The notes under the pieces are model-generated. The model was not told the origin of the DNA and made no database searches. It worked only from the letters and a program-made list of their open reading frames with translations. The position numbers and the translations under genes were made by a program. A stretch of 64,000 bases of DNA. Source: Pseudomonas putida (GTDB lineage Bacteria > Pseudomonadota > Gammaproteobacteria > Pseudomonadales > Pseudomonadaceae). The stretch covers positions 1 to 64,000 of the forward strand of contig NZ_CP029693.1 in the NCBI RefSeq assembly GCF_003228315.1, read 5' to 3'. The first letter of the stretch is position 1. The number at the start of each line of letters is the position of its first letter. Positions 17,836 to 27,038 of this stretch are shown here, piece after piece.

Positions 17836-18915
17836 ATGCTCATCTGGATGCTGGCCTTCGTTCCCATCGCCATCGTGTTGGAATTTGTCGTGCCGCAGCA
17901 GCATCTGTGGGTGTTCCTGGCGGCAGCGCTGGCGGTCATTCCGCTGGCAGGTTGGCTGGGCAAGGCCACCGAGCAACTGGCGGAGCGCTCCGGTGAGGGC
18001 GTGGGCGGGCTGCTCAATGCGACCTTTGGCAATGCCACCGAACTGATCATCGCCCTCAGTGCGATGCGGGCCGGCTTGTACGATGTGGTCAAGGCGTCCA
18101 TCGCCGGCTCCATCGTCGGCAATATCCTGCTGGTGCTTGGTGCTTCCATGCTCGCCGGTGGGCTGCGTCATTCCGAACAGCATTACAACGCATCCGCAGC
18201 CCGATCCCAGGCGACCTTGCTGACACTGGCCGCCATTGCCCTGGTGATGCCTGCAGCGTACAACGCGGTGATCGCCGTACGGGCGCCGATGGGGCTGCAA
18301 CGCTTGAGCCTGTATATCTCGCTGGTCCTGCTGCTGGTGTACGGGCTGTTCCTGACGTACTCGCTGGTGACTCACAGAAGCTACTTCGCCGGCGATTCCA
18401 AGGCTCAGGACGAATCGCAAACAGAGGGCCTCTGGTCAAGGGGCAAGGCAATAGCGGTGCTGGCGGTAGCGACAGTCCTGATTGCCTGGGTCAGTGAAAT
18501 CCTGGTGGCCGCCATTGAACCCACCGCTCGCCAGCTGGGCCTGAGCAATCTGTTCATGGGGGTGTTCGTCGTCGCGATACTGGGCAACGCGGCGGAGCAT
18601 GCCTCGGCCATTTCCGCCGCGATGAAAAACCGCATGGACCTCACGCTGTCCATCGCCATTGGTTCCAGTGTCCAGGTGGCCTTGTTCGTCGCGCCGGTCC
18701 TGATCCTCGCCAGCTACTTCATCAGCGCCGTGCCCATGGATCTGGCGTTCTCCAACGGTCTGGTACTGAGCCTGCTGATGGCCGTGCTGATCACCGGCCA
18801 GGTAGCGGGCGATGGGCGTTCGGATTGGCTCAAGGGGGTGCAATTGCTGGCCGTCTACCTGATTCTCGGCCTGGCCTACTTCTTTACCCCGGATATTCCA
18901 ATGGCCCACGGCTGA
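17836..18915 (+). CDS. Ca2+/H+ antiporter (CaCA superfamily, Cax/ChaA type)
   Basis: 359 residues with about 11 hydrophobic helices. Two inverted alpha-repeats carry the ion-binding acidic motifs: [17 protein letters not shown] near residue 64 and [16 protein letters not shown] near residue 251. These are hallmarks of Cax-type calcium/cation-proton exchangers of the inner membrane. The start at 17836 has AGGA at 17824-17827 and gives the usual family length; the in-frame ATG at 17755 would add a charged extension. It stands alone between a small ORF and the REP array. The 225-base leader (17611-17835) has no feature I can name. Confidence 0.88.
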   Translation: MLIWMLAFVPIAIVLEFVVPQQHLWVFLAAALAVIPLAGWLGKATEQLAERSGEGVGGLLNATFGNATELIIALSAMRAGLYDVVKASIAGSIVGNILLVLGASMLAGGLRHSEQHYNASAARSQATLLTLAAIALVMPAAYNAVIAVRAPMGLQRLSLYISLVLLLVYGLFLTYSLVTHRSYFAGDSKAQDESQTEGLWSRGKAIAVLAVATVLIAWVSEILVAAIEPTARQLGLSNLFMGVFVVAILGNAAEHASAISAAMKNRMDLTLSIAIGSSVQVALFVAPVLILASYFISAVPMDLAFSNGLVLSLLMAVLITGQVAGDGRSDWLKGVQLLAVYLILGLAYFFTPDIPMAHG

Positions 18916-18963
18916 CAGTCGCACCGCCTCTGCATCACAAATCCCGTGTTCGCCGAAGATCCC

Positions 18964-19326
18964 TGTAGGAGCGAGCCTGCTCGCGAAGGCGGCGTGACAG
19001 TCACCATTGATGCTGGATGTGCCGGCCTCATCGCGAGCAGGCTCGCTCCCACAGGGATAGGTTGTGGTCGCCGGATTTGTGTTCGCTGAAGATCAAAACT
19101 GTGGGAGCGAGCCTGCTCGCGAAGGCGGCGTGACAGTCACCGTTGATGCTGGGTGTGCCGGCCTCATCGCGAGCAGGCTCGCTCCCACAGGGATAGGTTG
19201 TGGTCGCCGGATTTGTGTTCGCTGAAGATCAAAACTGTGGGAGCGAGCCTGCTCGCGAAGGCGGTGTGACAGTCACCATTGATGTTGGGTGTGCCGGCCT
19301 CATCGCGAGCAGGCTCGCTCCCACAG
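18964..19326. repeat. Three tandem 136-bp units, each an inverted REP doublet
   Basis: The core GCGAGCCTGCTCGCG begins at 18971, 19107 and 19243, an exact 136-base period. Each core is followed about 60 bases later by its inverse. Units 2 and 3 share the linker between doublets almost base for base, so the array arose by tandem duplication of a REP doublet plus linker. It fills most of the 545-base gap between the antiporter and the ABC exporter. Short ORFs across it are not genes. The remainder (19327-19460) holds only the ABC gene leader. Confidence 0.93.
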
Positions 19327-19460
19327 TGGATTGAAGTCGTTCGCCTATCCTGTGTACGACACAAAAAACTTTGGGGGCGTGCTGAAACGTTGAACCCTTA
19401 ATCTGCGAAACACGCGGTTAAATGGCAGAATCCCCTGACATGACTATTCAGGAGACGACA

Positions 19461-21320
19461 ATGCTTCGTGTGTTTGAACGAAGACTCGACCCTTTTCCAC
19501 CCGATGAGTTACCTCCGCCACCCGTTGGCCTGGGGCGGTTCCTGTGGGCCTGCACGCGGGGCGCGCGTGGTTACATTCTGCTGTTTGCGCTGCTCAGCGC
19601 TGGTGTGTCGATCTACGAAGCCTGGCTGTTTTCCTTTCTCGGGCAGGTCGTGGACCTGCTCTCCGCCTGGCAGTCGGGCGGTGCTGCTTCGGGGCAAGAG
19701 AGCCGTGTGCTGTGGGGGATCGGCATCGTCCTGGTCTCGAGCATCGGGCTGGTGGCGCTGCGCACCGTGGTGCAGCACCAGGTACTGGCGATCAACCTGC
19801 CGTTGCGCCTGCGCTGGGACTTCCATCGCCTGATGCTGCGGCAAAGCCTGTCGTTCTTTTCCGATGAGTTTTCCGGGCGGGTCACCACCAAGGTGATGCA
19901 GACGGCGCTGGCCGTGCGCGAAGTGCTGTTCACCCTCATCGAAATCGCACCGGGGATCGGGGTCTACTTCATTGCGATCATCGCCCTGGCCGGCGGCTTC
20001 GCCTTGAAGCTGATGCTGCCGTTCATTATCTGGATCGCGCTGTTCGGCCTGGCCATGCTGTACTTCGTGCCACGCCTGGGACAGGTCGGCCAGGAACAGG
20101 CCCACGCACGGTCATCGATGACCGGTCGCGTCTCGGACGCCTACACCAACATCACCACCGTGAAACTGTTCTCCCACTCCAAGCGTGAGGCGCACTTCGC
20201 GCGCGCGGCCATGGAGGATTTCAAGCACACCGGCTTTCGCCAGATGCGTCTGGTCAGCCAGTTCGAAATCGTCAATCAGGCGCTGGTGGTCGGGTTGATC
20301 ATGGGCTCCGGCGGCTTTGCCCTGTGGCTGTGGCACCAGGGCGAAGTCGGTACGGGAGCGGTGGCGGCGATCACCGCCATGGCGCTGCGTATCAATGGCA
20401 TGTCGCACTGGATCATGTGGCAGATGACCTCGCTGTTCGAAAGCATCGGCACCATCCAGGACGGCATGGCGACCCTGACCCGCGGCCCCAAGGTGCAGGA
20501 TGCGCCGAACGCCGGTGTACTGGTGCCCGCCGGCGGCGCGGTGAGCTTTGAGAATGTGCGCTTCAACTACAGCGGTGAGCGCCAGGTGCTCGATGGCTTG
20601 AGCCTGAACATCCGCCCGGGAGAAAAGATCGGTCTGGTGGGACGCTCCGGCGCTGGTAAATCCACCTTGATCAACCTGCTGCTGCGCTTCTACGACGTGG
20701 ACAGCGGCGAGATTCGCATCGACGGACAGAACATCGCCCAGGTGACGCAGGACAGTCTGCGCAGCGCCATCGGCATGGTCACCCAGGATACGTCCCTGCT
20801 GCATCGCTCCATTCGCGACAACATCGCTTATGGCCGTCCGGAGGCGACCGATGCACAGATCCGCCAGGCCGCGGCCAATGCCCAGGCCGACGGATTCATC
20901 AGCCAGTTGAAGGACCCCCAAGGCCACAGCGGCTATGACACTTTGGTGGGTGAGCGCGGAATCAAGCTCTCGGGCGGCCAGCGTCAACGCATTGCCATCG
21001 CCCGGGTGATGTTGAAGAACGCGCCGATCCTGCTGCTGGACGAGGCCACCAGCGCCCTGGATTCGGAGGTCGAGGTGGCCATCCAGGAAAGCCTCGACGA
21101 GATGATGCAGGGCAAGACCGTCATCGCCATTGCCCATCGGCTGTCCACGATCGCGGCGATGGATCGGCTGATTGTCATGGATGAGGGGCGGATCATCGAG
21201 CAGGGGACCCATGCCGAGCTGCTCAAGAAGAACGGCACCTATGCGCGGCTTTGGCAGCATCAGAGTGGCGGGTTTCTTGGGGAGGATCAGGGGGTGGTCG
21301 AGGCGATGGATCAGGCTTGA
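19461..21320 (+). CDS. ABC exporter, fused transmembrane and ATPase domains
   Basis: 619 residues. The six-helix type-1 exporter domain (about 30-325) is followed by a nucleotide-binding domain with Walker A GRSGAGKST (about 394-402), signature LSGGQRQRIAIAR (about 503-515), Walker B ILLLDEATSALD and H-loop AHRLST. This is the MsbA/multidrug/lipid exporter half-transporter class and should work as a homodimer in the inner membrane. The start at 19461 has GGAG at 19451-19454, six bases away, and is better than the upstream ATGs at 19422 and 19440. No partner gene is adjacent, so the substrate is not indicated. Confidence 0.9.
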   Translation: MLRVFERRLDPFPPDELPPPPVGLGRFLWACTRGARGYILLFALLSAGVSIYEAWLFSFLGQVVDLLSAWQSGGAASGQESRVLWGIGIVLVSSIGLVALRTVVQHQVLAINLPLRLRWDFHRLMLRQSLSFFSDEFSGRVTTKVMQTALAVREVLFTLIEIAPGIGVYFIAIIALAGGFALKLMLPFIIWIALFGLAMLYFVPRLGQVGQEQAHARSSMTGRVSDAYTNITTVKLFSHSKREAHFARAAMEDFKHTGFRQMRLVSQFEIVNQALVVGLIMGSGGFALWLWHQGEVGTGAVAAITAMALRINGMSHWIMWQMTSLFESIGTIQDGMATLTRGPKVQDAPNAGVLVPAGGAVSFENVRFNYSGERQVLDGLSLNIRPGEKIGLVGRSGAGKSTLINLLLRFYDVDSGEIRIDGQNIAQVTQDSLRSAIGMVTQDTSLLHRSIRDNIAYGRPEATDAQIRQAAANAQADGFISQLKDPQGHSGYDTLVGERGIKLSGGQRQRIAIARVMLKNAPILLLDEATSALDSEVEVAIQESLDEMMQGKTVIAIAHRLSTIAAMDRLIVMDEGRIIEQGTHAELLKKNGTYARLWQHQSGGFLGEDQGVVEAMDQA

Positions 21321-21365
21321 GTTGAGCGGGGTGTGTCAGGTCAGCTACAGGTGACTGACCTGGCG

Positions 21366-21437
21366 TCATCGCGGGCAAGCCTTGCTCCTTCAGGATTTTC
21401 GCCAATCCTCTGTAGGAGCAAGGCTTGCCCGCGATGG
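21366..21437. repeat. REP doublet, GGGCAAGCCTTGCTCC variant
   Basis: The core GCGGGCAAGCCTTGCTCC at 21371-21388 is repeated in inverse orientation at about 21415-21434. The core differs from the common GCGAGCCTGCTCGC form elsewhere in the window. It lies between the convergent ABC exporter and MarR-GNAT genes and may act as a bidirectional terminator. Confidence 0.85.
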
Positions 21438-21469
21438 GGCCGGAACATTCAACATCACTGCCGGCACTC

Positions 21470-22387
21470 TCACAAATCCCGCATCCAGGTTTCACTCACC
21501 AGATCCTTGCCAAAGCTGTGCATCGGCTCTTCTTCGATCAGCTCAAACCCGGCCTTCTGATACAGCCGGCGAGCGTCAGTCAGGATGCTGGTGGTCCAGA
21601 GCATCATCTTTTCGTAACCGGCATGCCGCGCGAAGGACAGGCATTCCTCGATCAACCGCTTGCCGATGCCCAGGCCTCTGGCGGACGCGTCGACGTACAG
21701 CATCCTCAGTTTGGCGGTCTTGTCGTCGTGCCTGACCACAAAGATCGAGCCGACGACCTTGCCATCCTTTTCCGCGATCCAGCAGCGCTCGCAAGTCCGA
21801 TCGAACTCCCTGAGAAACTTCGCGACGATCTCCGACACCAGCGCTTCGAATTCCGAGTTCCAGCCATATTCGCGGGTATAGAGCGCTGCCTGCTGTTGGA
21901 CGACGATGCCCATGTCGCCGGCTTGCGGGTCGCGTAACAGGTAGGAGGTACTTCGGTCGCCGAGCAGTTGCCGGACCTGAGTCATGGCCTGGACCAACTG
22001 CTCCTGCTGCGGCGCCGGCAGTCGTTGCAGCAGGGCGCCGACGGCCTGTCGGGACGCTTGCTCCAGATCCTCCAATACCCCTCGACCGGCATCGGTGAGC
22101 TTCAACTCGGAGGCTCGTGCATCGCTTGCCGAGCGGGTTTTCTCGATCAGTTGCTTCTTCTCGAAACCGTTGATGATCCGGCTGAGATAGCCGGCATTCA
22201 GCCCGAGCAACTGGCAGAGATCGGCACTGGTCAGGGCCGCGCGGGCGCCCAGCTCGAAGAGAATCCGGCTTTCGGTCAAGGAGAATTCGGCCTGGTTGAG
22301 GTGTTCCTGCAACACACCGATCTGCTGTGTGTAGAAGCGGTTGAACTGGCGAACCGTCTCGACGTGGTCATTGGAGGGGGTGGTCAT
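21470..22387 (-). CDS. Bifunctional MarR-type regulator / GNAT N-acetyltransferase fusion
   Basis: 305 residues. The N-terminal MarR winged helix (about 10-140) contains ADLCQLLGLNAGYLSRIINGFEKKQL, and the C-terminal GNAT domain (about 150-300) contains the acetyl-CoA loop ASARGLGIGKRL. The fusion architecture is known in many bacteria, but the acetylated substrate is usually unknown. The start at 22387 is preferred over 22417 because GAGG lies five bases upstream and it begins just before the MarR fold. The gene is divergent from a TonB siderophore receptor across a 223-base region with a Fur-like box. Confidence 0.85.
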   Translation of the reverse strand: MTTPSNDHVETVRQFNRFYTQQIGVLQEHLNQAEFSLTESRILFELGARAALTSADLCQLLGLNAGYLSRIINGFEKKQLIEKTRSASDARASELKLTDAGRGVLEDLEQASRQAVGALLQRLPAPQQEQLVQAMTQVRQLLGDRSTSYLLRDPQAGDMGIVVQQQAALYTREYGWNSEFEALVSEIVAKFLREFDRTCERCWIAEKDGKVVGSIFVVRHDDKTAKLRMLYVDASARGLGIGKRLIEECLSFARHAGYEKMMLWTTSILTDARRLYQKAGFELIEEEPMHSFGKDLVSETWMRDL

Positions 22388-22506
22388 GAGAACCTCAACA
22401 TTGATTGCTTTTGGCAACTATTTATTTGCTTAAGGCAACCATGTCAACCGATTTTATGGTGTCCACCAGCAAATCGCCCGGTAAAAACCCAGACCCTTGG
22501 ATAAAT

Positions 22507-22525
22507 ACAAATGAGAATCTCTATT
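22507..22525 (+). promoter_or_regulatory. Candidate Fur box upstream of the TonB receptor
   Basis: The 19 bases match 12 of 19 positions of the classical Fur consensus GATAATGATAATCATTATC, with the central AATGAGAATC well preserved. It lies about 86 bases before the receptor start. The match predicts iron repression of the receptor; binding is inference. Confidence 0.55.
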
Positions 22526-22610
22526 AATAGATAATCTGTTGGTATACCATGCGCCGCAATTTTCTGGCTCGTATGCCTTTTCTTTTGGCCATTTACACAA
22601 GGTTTTTGTG

Positions 22611-24737
22611 ATGCGTCGTACTGCGGTGTCGATCTGTGTGCTTCAGGCGTTTTCTGCTTCCTCCTGGGCGGAGCAAGCCATAACCGACAAGACCAGCCTG
22701 GAGTTACAGGCAACGGACATCGTCGGTACGTCTGACTTTGAAACCGCCCTGGGCCCTGTGGACGGCTACCGTGCGACCCGTTCGGCCAGTGCAACGCGCA
22801 CCGACACGTCGATTCATGAAACACCGCAGTCCATCAGCGTGGTGACCCGGGACGTGGTGGAGGACATCAGCGCCACCCGCCTGCAGGACGCACTCGATTA
22901 CGCGGGAGGCGTGGGCCGGGCCAACAACTTCGGCGGCCAGGGGCTGACCACCTTTACCGTACGCGGCTTCACCACCGGTGAGTTCTATCGCAACGGCTTC
23001 CCGATCAACCGCGGCTATCCGAACATGCCGGATGCCAACACCATCGAACGCCTCGAAGTGTTGCGCGGACCCGCGACCATGCTCTATGGCCGTGGCGATC
23101 CGGGTGGCACCTTCAACGTCGTCACCAAACAACCACTGGCCCAGCCCACGGTGACACTGGGCAGCCAGCTCGATGATCAGGGGATGCAGCGCGGCACCCT
23201 GGATGCCACCGGCCCTCTGGACGAAGAAGGCCGCCTGGCCTATCGCCTGAATGTGGTGGGTGAGGGCGGCGACACCTTTCGCGATCACGTCGAGACCGAG
23301 CGCTACGGGGTCACGCCGGTGCTGAGCTGGCAGGCGACCGATGACACCAAAATCGTCTTCGAGGGTGATTTCATGCGCAACAATCACCCGCTGGATCGCG
23401 GGCTGACGCGCTACCCCAATCAAATCGGCACCGCCTCCCGCGACACCTTTTTCGGCGAAAAAGACGTCGGCAAATTGCACAATGACAACAACATGGCGCA
23501 GCTGCGTTTCGAGCACTTTTTGAGTGACAACTGGACGCTGGGCGGTGGCTTCCAGTGGCTTGACGGCACCCTGCAGGGCAATGCGGTGGAGGCCAACGGC
23601 GTCGCGGCGGACGGCCGGACCCTGGGGCGCAATTTCAACTACCGCAAACTGGAATGGACGGACAAGGACACGCAGCTCAACCTCACCGGGCATATCAGCG
23701 CCGGTGGCTTTGACCACACGCTGCTGACCGGCGTCGAGTACGAAGACTACGACTACAAGTCGATCATCCAGCGCTCCAGTGGGGCGGTGAGTGCCTACCC
23801 GATCGACATCTTCGACCCGGTGTATGGCCAGCCGCGTCCGGCGCTTACCCGAACTCCAACCAATGACAAGGAAAACCTCAAGACCTACGCCGCTTTCATC
23901 CAGGACCAGGTGGCGTTGACCGAGCGTTTGAAACTGTTGGCCGGGGCCCGTTTCGAGCGCTTCGAACATGAATACGAAACTTTTGTACCGGGCGGCCGCA
24001 ACTGGCAGGCCAGCGACAACGCGGTGACCCCGCGTGTCGGTCTCACCTATGACCTCACTGACACCGTGGCGCTCTATGCCGATACGGCTCGCTCGTTCAA
24101 GCCCAATACCGGCGCCAGCCGCGAGGGTGGCGGATTCGAGCCGGAGAAGGGCAAGTCCTGGGAGGCCGGAATCAAGTGGGAAGCGCTGGACAGTCAGCTC
24201 AGTGTCGACGCGGCCATCTACCAGATCGAAAAACGCAACGTGCTCACCACCGACCCGGTGGACTCGACCTTCAGTGTGGCGGCAGGTGAAGTGCGCAGCC
24301 GTGGGTTCGACCTCAATGTCGCCGGCAACCTGACCCCGCAGTGGCGAGTGATCGGTGGATATGCCTATGTCGATGCCGAAGTGACCAAGGACAACGTCAT
24401 CAAGTCCGGCACCCGATTGATGAACATCCCGCAGAACAGCTTCAGCCTGCTCAATGTCTACGAGTTCCAGGACGGGGCACTCAAGGGCCTGGGCCTGGGG
24501 ACCGGCCTCAAATACGTTGATGAGCGTGCCGGGCAGACCGCCAACACGGCGTTTTCCATGGACAGCTACACCGTTGTCGATCTGCTGGGTTACTACAAGC
24601 TCAACGACAAGGTCCGGCTGAATCTGGATGTGAAGAACCTGACTGACGAAGACTATGAGGAAGGGGCTTTTGGCAATGTGTACGCCTACCCGGGGGCGCC
24701 GAGAACGGTGCAGGTCGGTATTTCCTACACACTCTGA
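22611..24737 (+). CDS. TonB-dependent siderophore receptor
   Basis: 708 residues. The signal peptide ends near SWA (about 23), followed by a TonB-box-like stretch, a plug domain (ETPQSISVVTRDVVED to about residue 180) and a 22-strand barrel. There is no FecA-type signalling domain between signal peptide and plug, so the receptor should not signal to an ECF sigma factor. The start at 22611 with AAGG eight bases upstream is chosen over the in-frame TTG at 22539, since only the former leads directly into a signal peptide. The ligand is probably a ferric siderophore, as the Fur-like box upstream suggests. Confidence 0.9.
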   Translation: MRRTAVSICVLQAFSASSWAEQAITDKTSLELQATDIVGTSDFETALGPVDGYRATRSASATRTDTSIHETPQSISVVTRDVVEDISATRLQDALDYAGGVGRANNFGGQGLTTFTVRGFTTGEFYRNGFPINRGYPNMPDANTIERLEVLRGPATMLYGRGDPGGTFNVVTKQPLAQPTVTLGSQLDDQGMQRGTLDATGPLDEEGRLAYRLNVVGEGGDTFRDHVETERYGVTPVLSWQATDDTKIVFEGDFMRNNHPLDRGLTRYPNQIGTASRDTFFGEKDVGKLHNDNNMAQLRFEHFLSDNWTLGGGFQWLDGTLQGNAVEANGVAADGRTLGRNFNYRKLEWTDKDTQLNLTGHISAGGFDHTLLTGVEYEDYDYKSIIQRSSGAVSAYPIDIFDPVYGQPRPALTRTPTNDKENLKTYAAFIQDQVALTERLKLLAGARFERFEHEYETFVPGGRNWQASDNAVTPRVGLTYDLTDTVALYADTARSFKPNTGASREGGGFEPEKGKSWEAGIKWEALDSQLSVDAAIYQIEKRNVLTTDPVDSTFSVAAGEVRSRGFDLNVAGNLTPQWRVIGGYAYVDAEVTKDNVIKSGTRLMNIPQNSFSLLNVYEFQDGALKGLGLGTGLKYVDERAGQTANTAFSMDSYTVVDLLGYYKLNDKVRLNLDVKNLTDEDYEEGAFGNVYAYPGAPRTVQVGISYTL

Positions 24738-24747
24738 AAGTTTGAAC

Positions 24748-24851
24748 CTGTAGGAGCGAGCCTGCTCGCGATGGTCTCAAGATCGCCGCGTTCTGCCAGT
24801 GAACACGCGTAATCGTTGACGACCATCGCGAGCAGGCTCGCTCCTACAGGG
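24748..24851. repeat. REP doublet (GCGAGCCTGCTCGCG type)
   Basis: Two inverted copies of the TGTAGGAGCGAGCCTGCTCG core are separated by about 55 bases, just after the TonB receptor stop. The remaining 186 bases before the next start at 25038 show no gene. Confidence 0.93.
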
Positions 24852-25037
24852 AGCTGCCGCGCAGACCGGTCAAGCCGTACTAAGTTTCCGCCGAAAAAAG
24901 ATATTTCCAAACAGACACAAATCCAGAACTTTTCCTTGTTTATCAGTCTATGGGGATAGGCACATTCGCTTGGCGAGCGCGATCCCGCAAGCCAGATGGC
25001 CACCTGTCCAATCGCCAATCAGAGGTTGTCTTCGATC

Positions 25038-25460
25038 ATGAAATTCCTTGACCCACGGATGGTGCTGTTCGGCCTGTTCGCGTTTGCGGCGGTGGGCTCG
25101 GCATCGGCAACACAGATGAAGGTTTCGACCGCTGCTTTTTCACCGGATGCCGCCACTGAAATCGCGGCCGTTCAGGCACCGGCCAAGACTGTCGGCAACC
25201 CTTGGCCGACCCTGGCGAGCACGCTGGACAAACAGCCAGGACCCTTGCTGGCCCATGACGACGGGTACTGGCGTGACGGCCGCTGGCATGATCGCCGGGA
25301 CGATTGGCGTCGGGACGATTGGCGCAGGGAGCAATGGCGCCAGGAGCAGTGGCGTCGAGAGCAGGCCCGACGAGAAGCCGAGCGCCGTCATTACTGGGAC
25401 CGCCATGACGATCGGGCCAGGGCGCACCGCTACGACGATCACCGCTACTATCGTCGCTAA
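25038..25460 (+). CDS. Small exported protein with a Trp/Arg/Asp-rich tail
   Basis: 140 residues, not recognised by family. A signal peptide of about 24 residues (ASA-T) is followed by an alanine/proline-rich linker. From about residue 76 there is a highly charged tail with near-repeats of DDWRR and EQWRRE, then a His/Tyr/Arg-rich end. Such WRR(D/E) tails are probably helical or disordered and may bind nucleic acid, lipid or cell-wall polymers; none of these is demonstrated. AGAGG at 25021-25025 is a distant ribosome binding site. Confidence 0.6.
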   Translation: MKFLDPRMVLFGLFAFAAVGSASATQMKVSTAAFSPDAATEIAAVQAPAKTVGNPWPTLASTLDKQPGPLLAHDDGYWRDGRWHDRRDDWRRDDWRREQWRQEQWRREQARREAERRHYWDRHDDRARAHRYDDHRYYRR

Positions 25461-25527
25461 GGCGAATTCGTATAGCGCCCGGAGCGCGCGACCAATGGTT
25501 TTTTCTTGTCCTGTAAAGGAGCGCAGA

Positions 25528-25551
25528 ATGAGCCACCTGGCGTTCGAGTGA
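25528..25551 (+). other. Possible 7-codon leader ORF ahead of the patatin gene
   Basis: A strong AAAGGAG site (25515-25521) sits seven bases before an ATG that opens a seven-codon frame ending at a TGA (25549-25551), 92 bases before the patatin TTG start. It may be a leader peptide or the remnant of a disrupted 5' end. No regulatory mechanism is visible. Confidence 0.25.
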
Positions 25552-25643
25552 CCTGCCGCTGTCGGCCGGCGCGCAGTTATCCCGAACACTTTTCGAGGAC
25601 GACGAGCGCGCCTGCTGTCGACTGCAGGGGCGCAGGAGGCGCT

Positions 25644-26855
25644 TTGAAACCATTCCCGCTCAAGCCTGGCGCTGCGACTCTGGACCTGTTTCTGCAAGCA
25701 TGGCTGCCACGCCGTGACGCTGTCCCGCCAGGCTTGACGGAAAAGGCGGTCATTCCCGGTATTCCTGATGCGCGCTACCGACTGGACCACGACCTGACGC
25801 CGTTCATTCAGGATGCGGTGCTATCCAACAAGCGTGAGGGCCAAGCGCTTGCGGCGGCCGGCAAGCCCAACGACACGCTGCCGCTGGCCAGCATGCTGGC
25901 GATTTCCGGCGGCGGTGATGCTGGCGCCTTCGCGGCGGGACTCATTGCCGGTTGGACCACCCATGGCACGCGCCCCATGTTCAAGGTTGTCACCGGCATC
26001 AGCGCCGGTGCCCTGGTGGCGCCGTTCGCTTATCTGGGGCCCGGGTACGACGGCGTGATTCGCCATGTCACCAACGGCATCGGCCCCAAAGACATTTTCC
26101 ATTCACGCAACGTGCTGACCCGTCTGGCCAGCGACGGCATCGCCGACAGCAAGCCACTGTCGCGGCTCATCGCCAAATACGTCACCACGGAGATTCTGGC
26201 GGCGGTCGCCTCGGAGTACGCCAACGGGCGGATTCTGCTGATCGGCACGACAGACCTCGATTCAGGACGCCCCGTCACCTGGAACATGGGCGCCATTGCC
26301 GCGAGCCAGGCGCCCGGAGCACTTGAACTGTTTCGCAACATCATGCTCGCCTCGATGAGCATTCCCGGCGCCGTCTCACCGGTGATGATCGATGTGGAGG
26401 TCGACGGCCAGCAGTTTCAGGAAATGCACGTGGACGGCGGGGTCATCACGCAGGTGTTTCTTTACCCGCCCAGCACCGTGATGTCGCTGAGCAAGGCCGC
26501 CGGAGCACCCTTGAGGCTCGAACGCGAGTTCTATGTGATTCGCAACGGCACCCTGGAACCGCAGTGGTCCGGCACCAAGCGCCGTACCCTGAGTATTGGC
26601 GGGCGGGCCATCAGTGCCTTGATCCAGACCCAGGGGATCAGCGATCTGGAGCGTATCTACCGGATGGCGCAGCAGGATGGCGCGGATTTCAACCTGGCGT
26701 ACATCGGCGCCGACTTCGATGTTGCGCACCTGCGCAAATTCGATGGCGAGTACATGAGGCGGTTGTTCGACTACGCCTTTCAACTCAGCGCGAAGGGCTA
26801 TCCGTGGCACAAGTCGGCGTCCCTGGAGAAAACCCGGCTGCGAATTCCCCTCTGA
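25644..26855 (+). CDS. Patatin-like phospholipase, probable TTG start
   Basis: 403 residues from the TTG at 25644. The oxyanion loop SGGGDAGAF (88-96), the nucleophile elbow GISAG (S120) and a later DGG motif (VDGGV) form the Ser-Asp dyad of patatin lipases, so it should hydrolyse acyl esters of phospholipids. The start is chosen because AGGAGG at 25634-25639 lies just upstream and the in-frame extension to 25506 is arginine/cysteine-rich and does not look like protein. No signal peptide is visible in this version. It is co-oriented with the charged-tail exported protein. Confidence 0.78.
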   Translation: MKPFPLKPGAATLDLFLQAWLPRRDAVPPGLTEKAVIPGIPDARYRLDHDLTPFIQDAVLSNKREGQALAAAGKPNDTLPLASMLAISGGGDAGAFAAGLIAGWTTHGTRPMFKVVTGISAGALVAPFAYLGPGYDGVIRHVTNGIGPKDIFHSRNVLTRLASDGIADSKPLSRLIAKYVTTEILAAVASEYANGRILLIGTTDLDSGRPVTWNMGAIAASQAPGALELFRNIMLASMSIPGAVSPVMIDVEVDGQQFQEMHVDGGVITQVFLYPPSTVMSLSKAAGAPLRLEREFYVIRNGTLEPQWSGTKRRTLSIGGRAISALIQTQGISDLERIYRMAQQDGADFNLAYIGADFDVAHLRKFDGEYMRRLFDYAFQLSAKGYPWHKSASLEKTRLRIPL

Positions 26856-27038
26856 GGGATCGGGTCACTCCCGCCATTGATCCGGTTTTACGCCCGTCGG
26901 CTGGCCCTTGAAGGGGTTATCCACTAAACCAGATGTGCAATCGGTTTTCTGTTGCCTCGGTCACTTGATGGGGTGCGTGCCCGGCGTACGTCGTGCGGGC
27001 CGCACAGTCCGTAAACCGAAAATCCGGAGTCAGAATTC

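Noticed and set aside
18964..19326. Possible CRISPR-like array
   Set aside because: The period is 136 bases with palindromic doublets and conserved linkers, not short repeats with unique spacers. It is a REP array.
19164..19364. 66-codon frame in the REP array
   Set aside because: The frame is made of repeat sequence and has no ribosome binding site.
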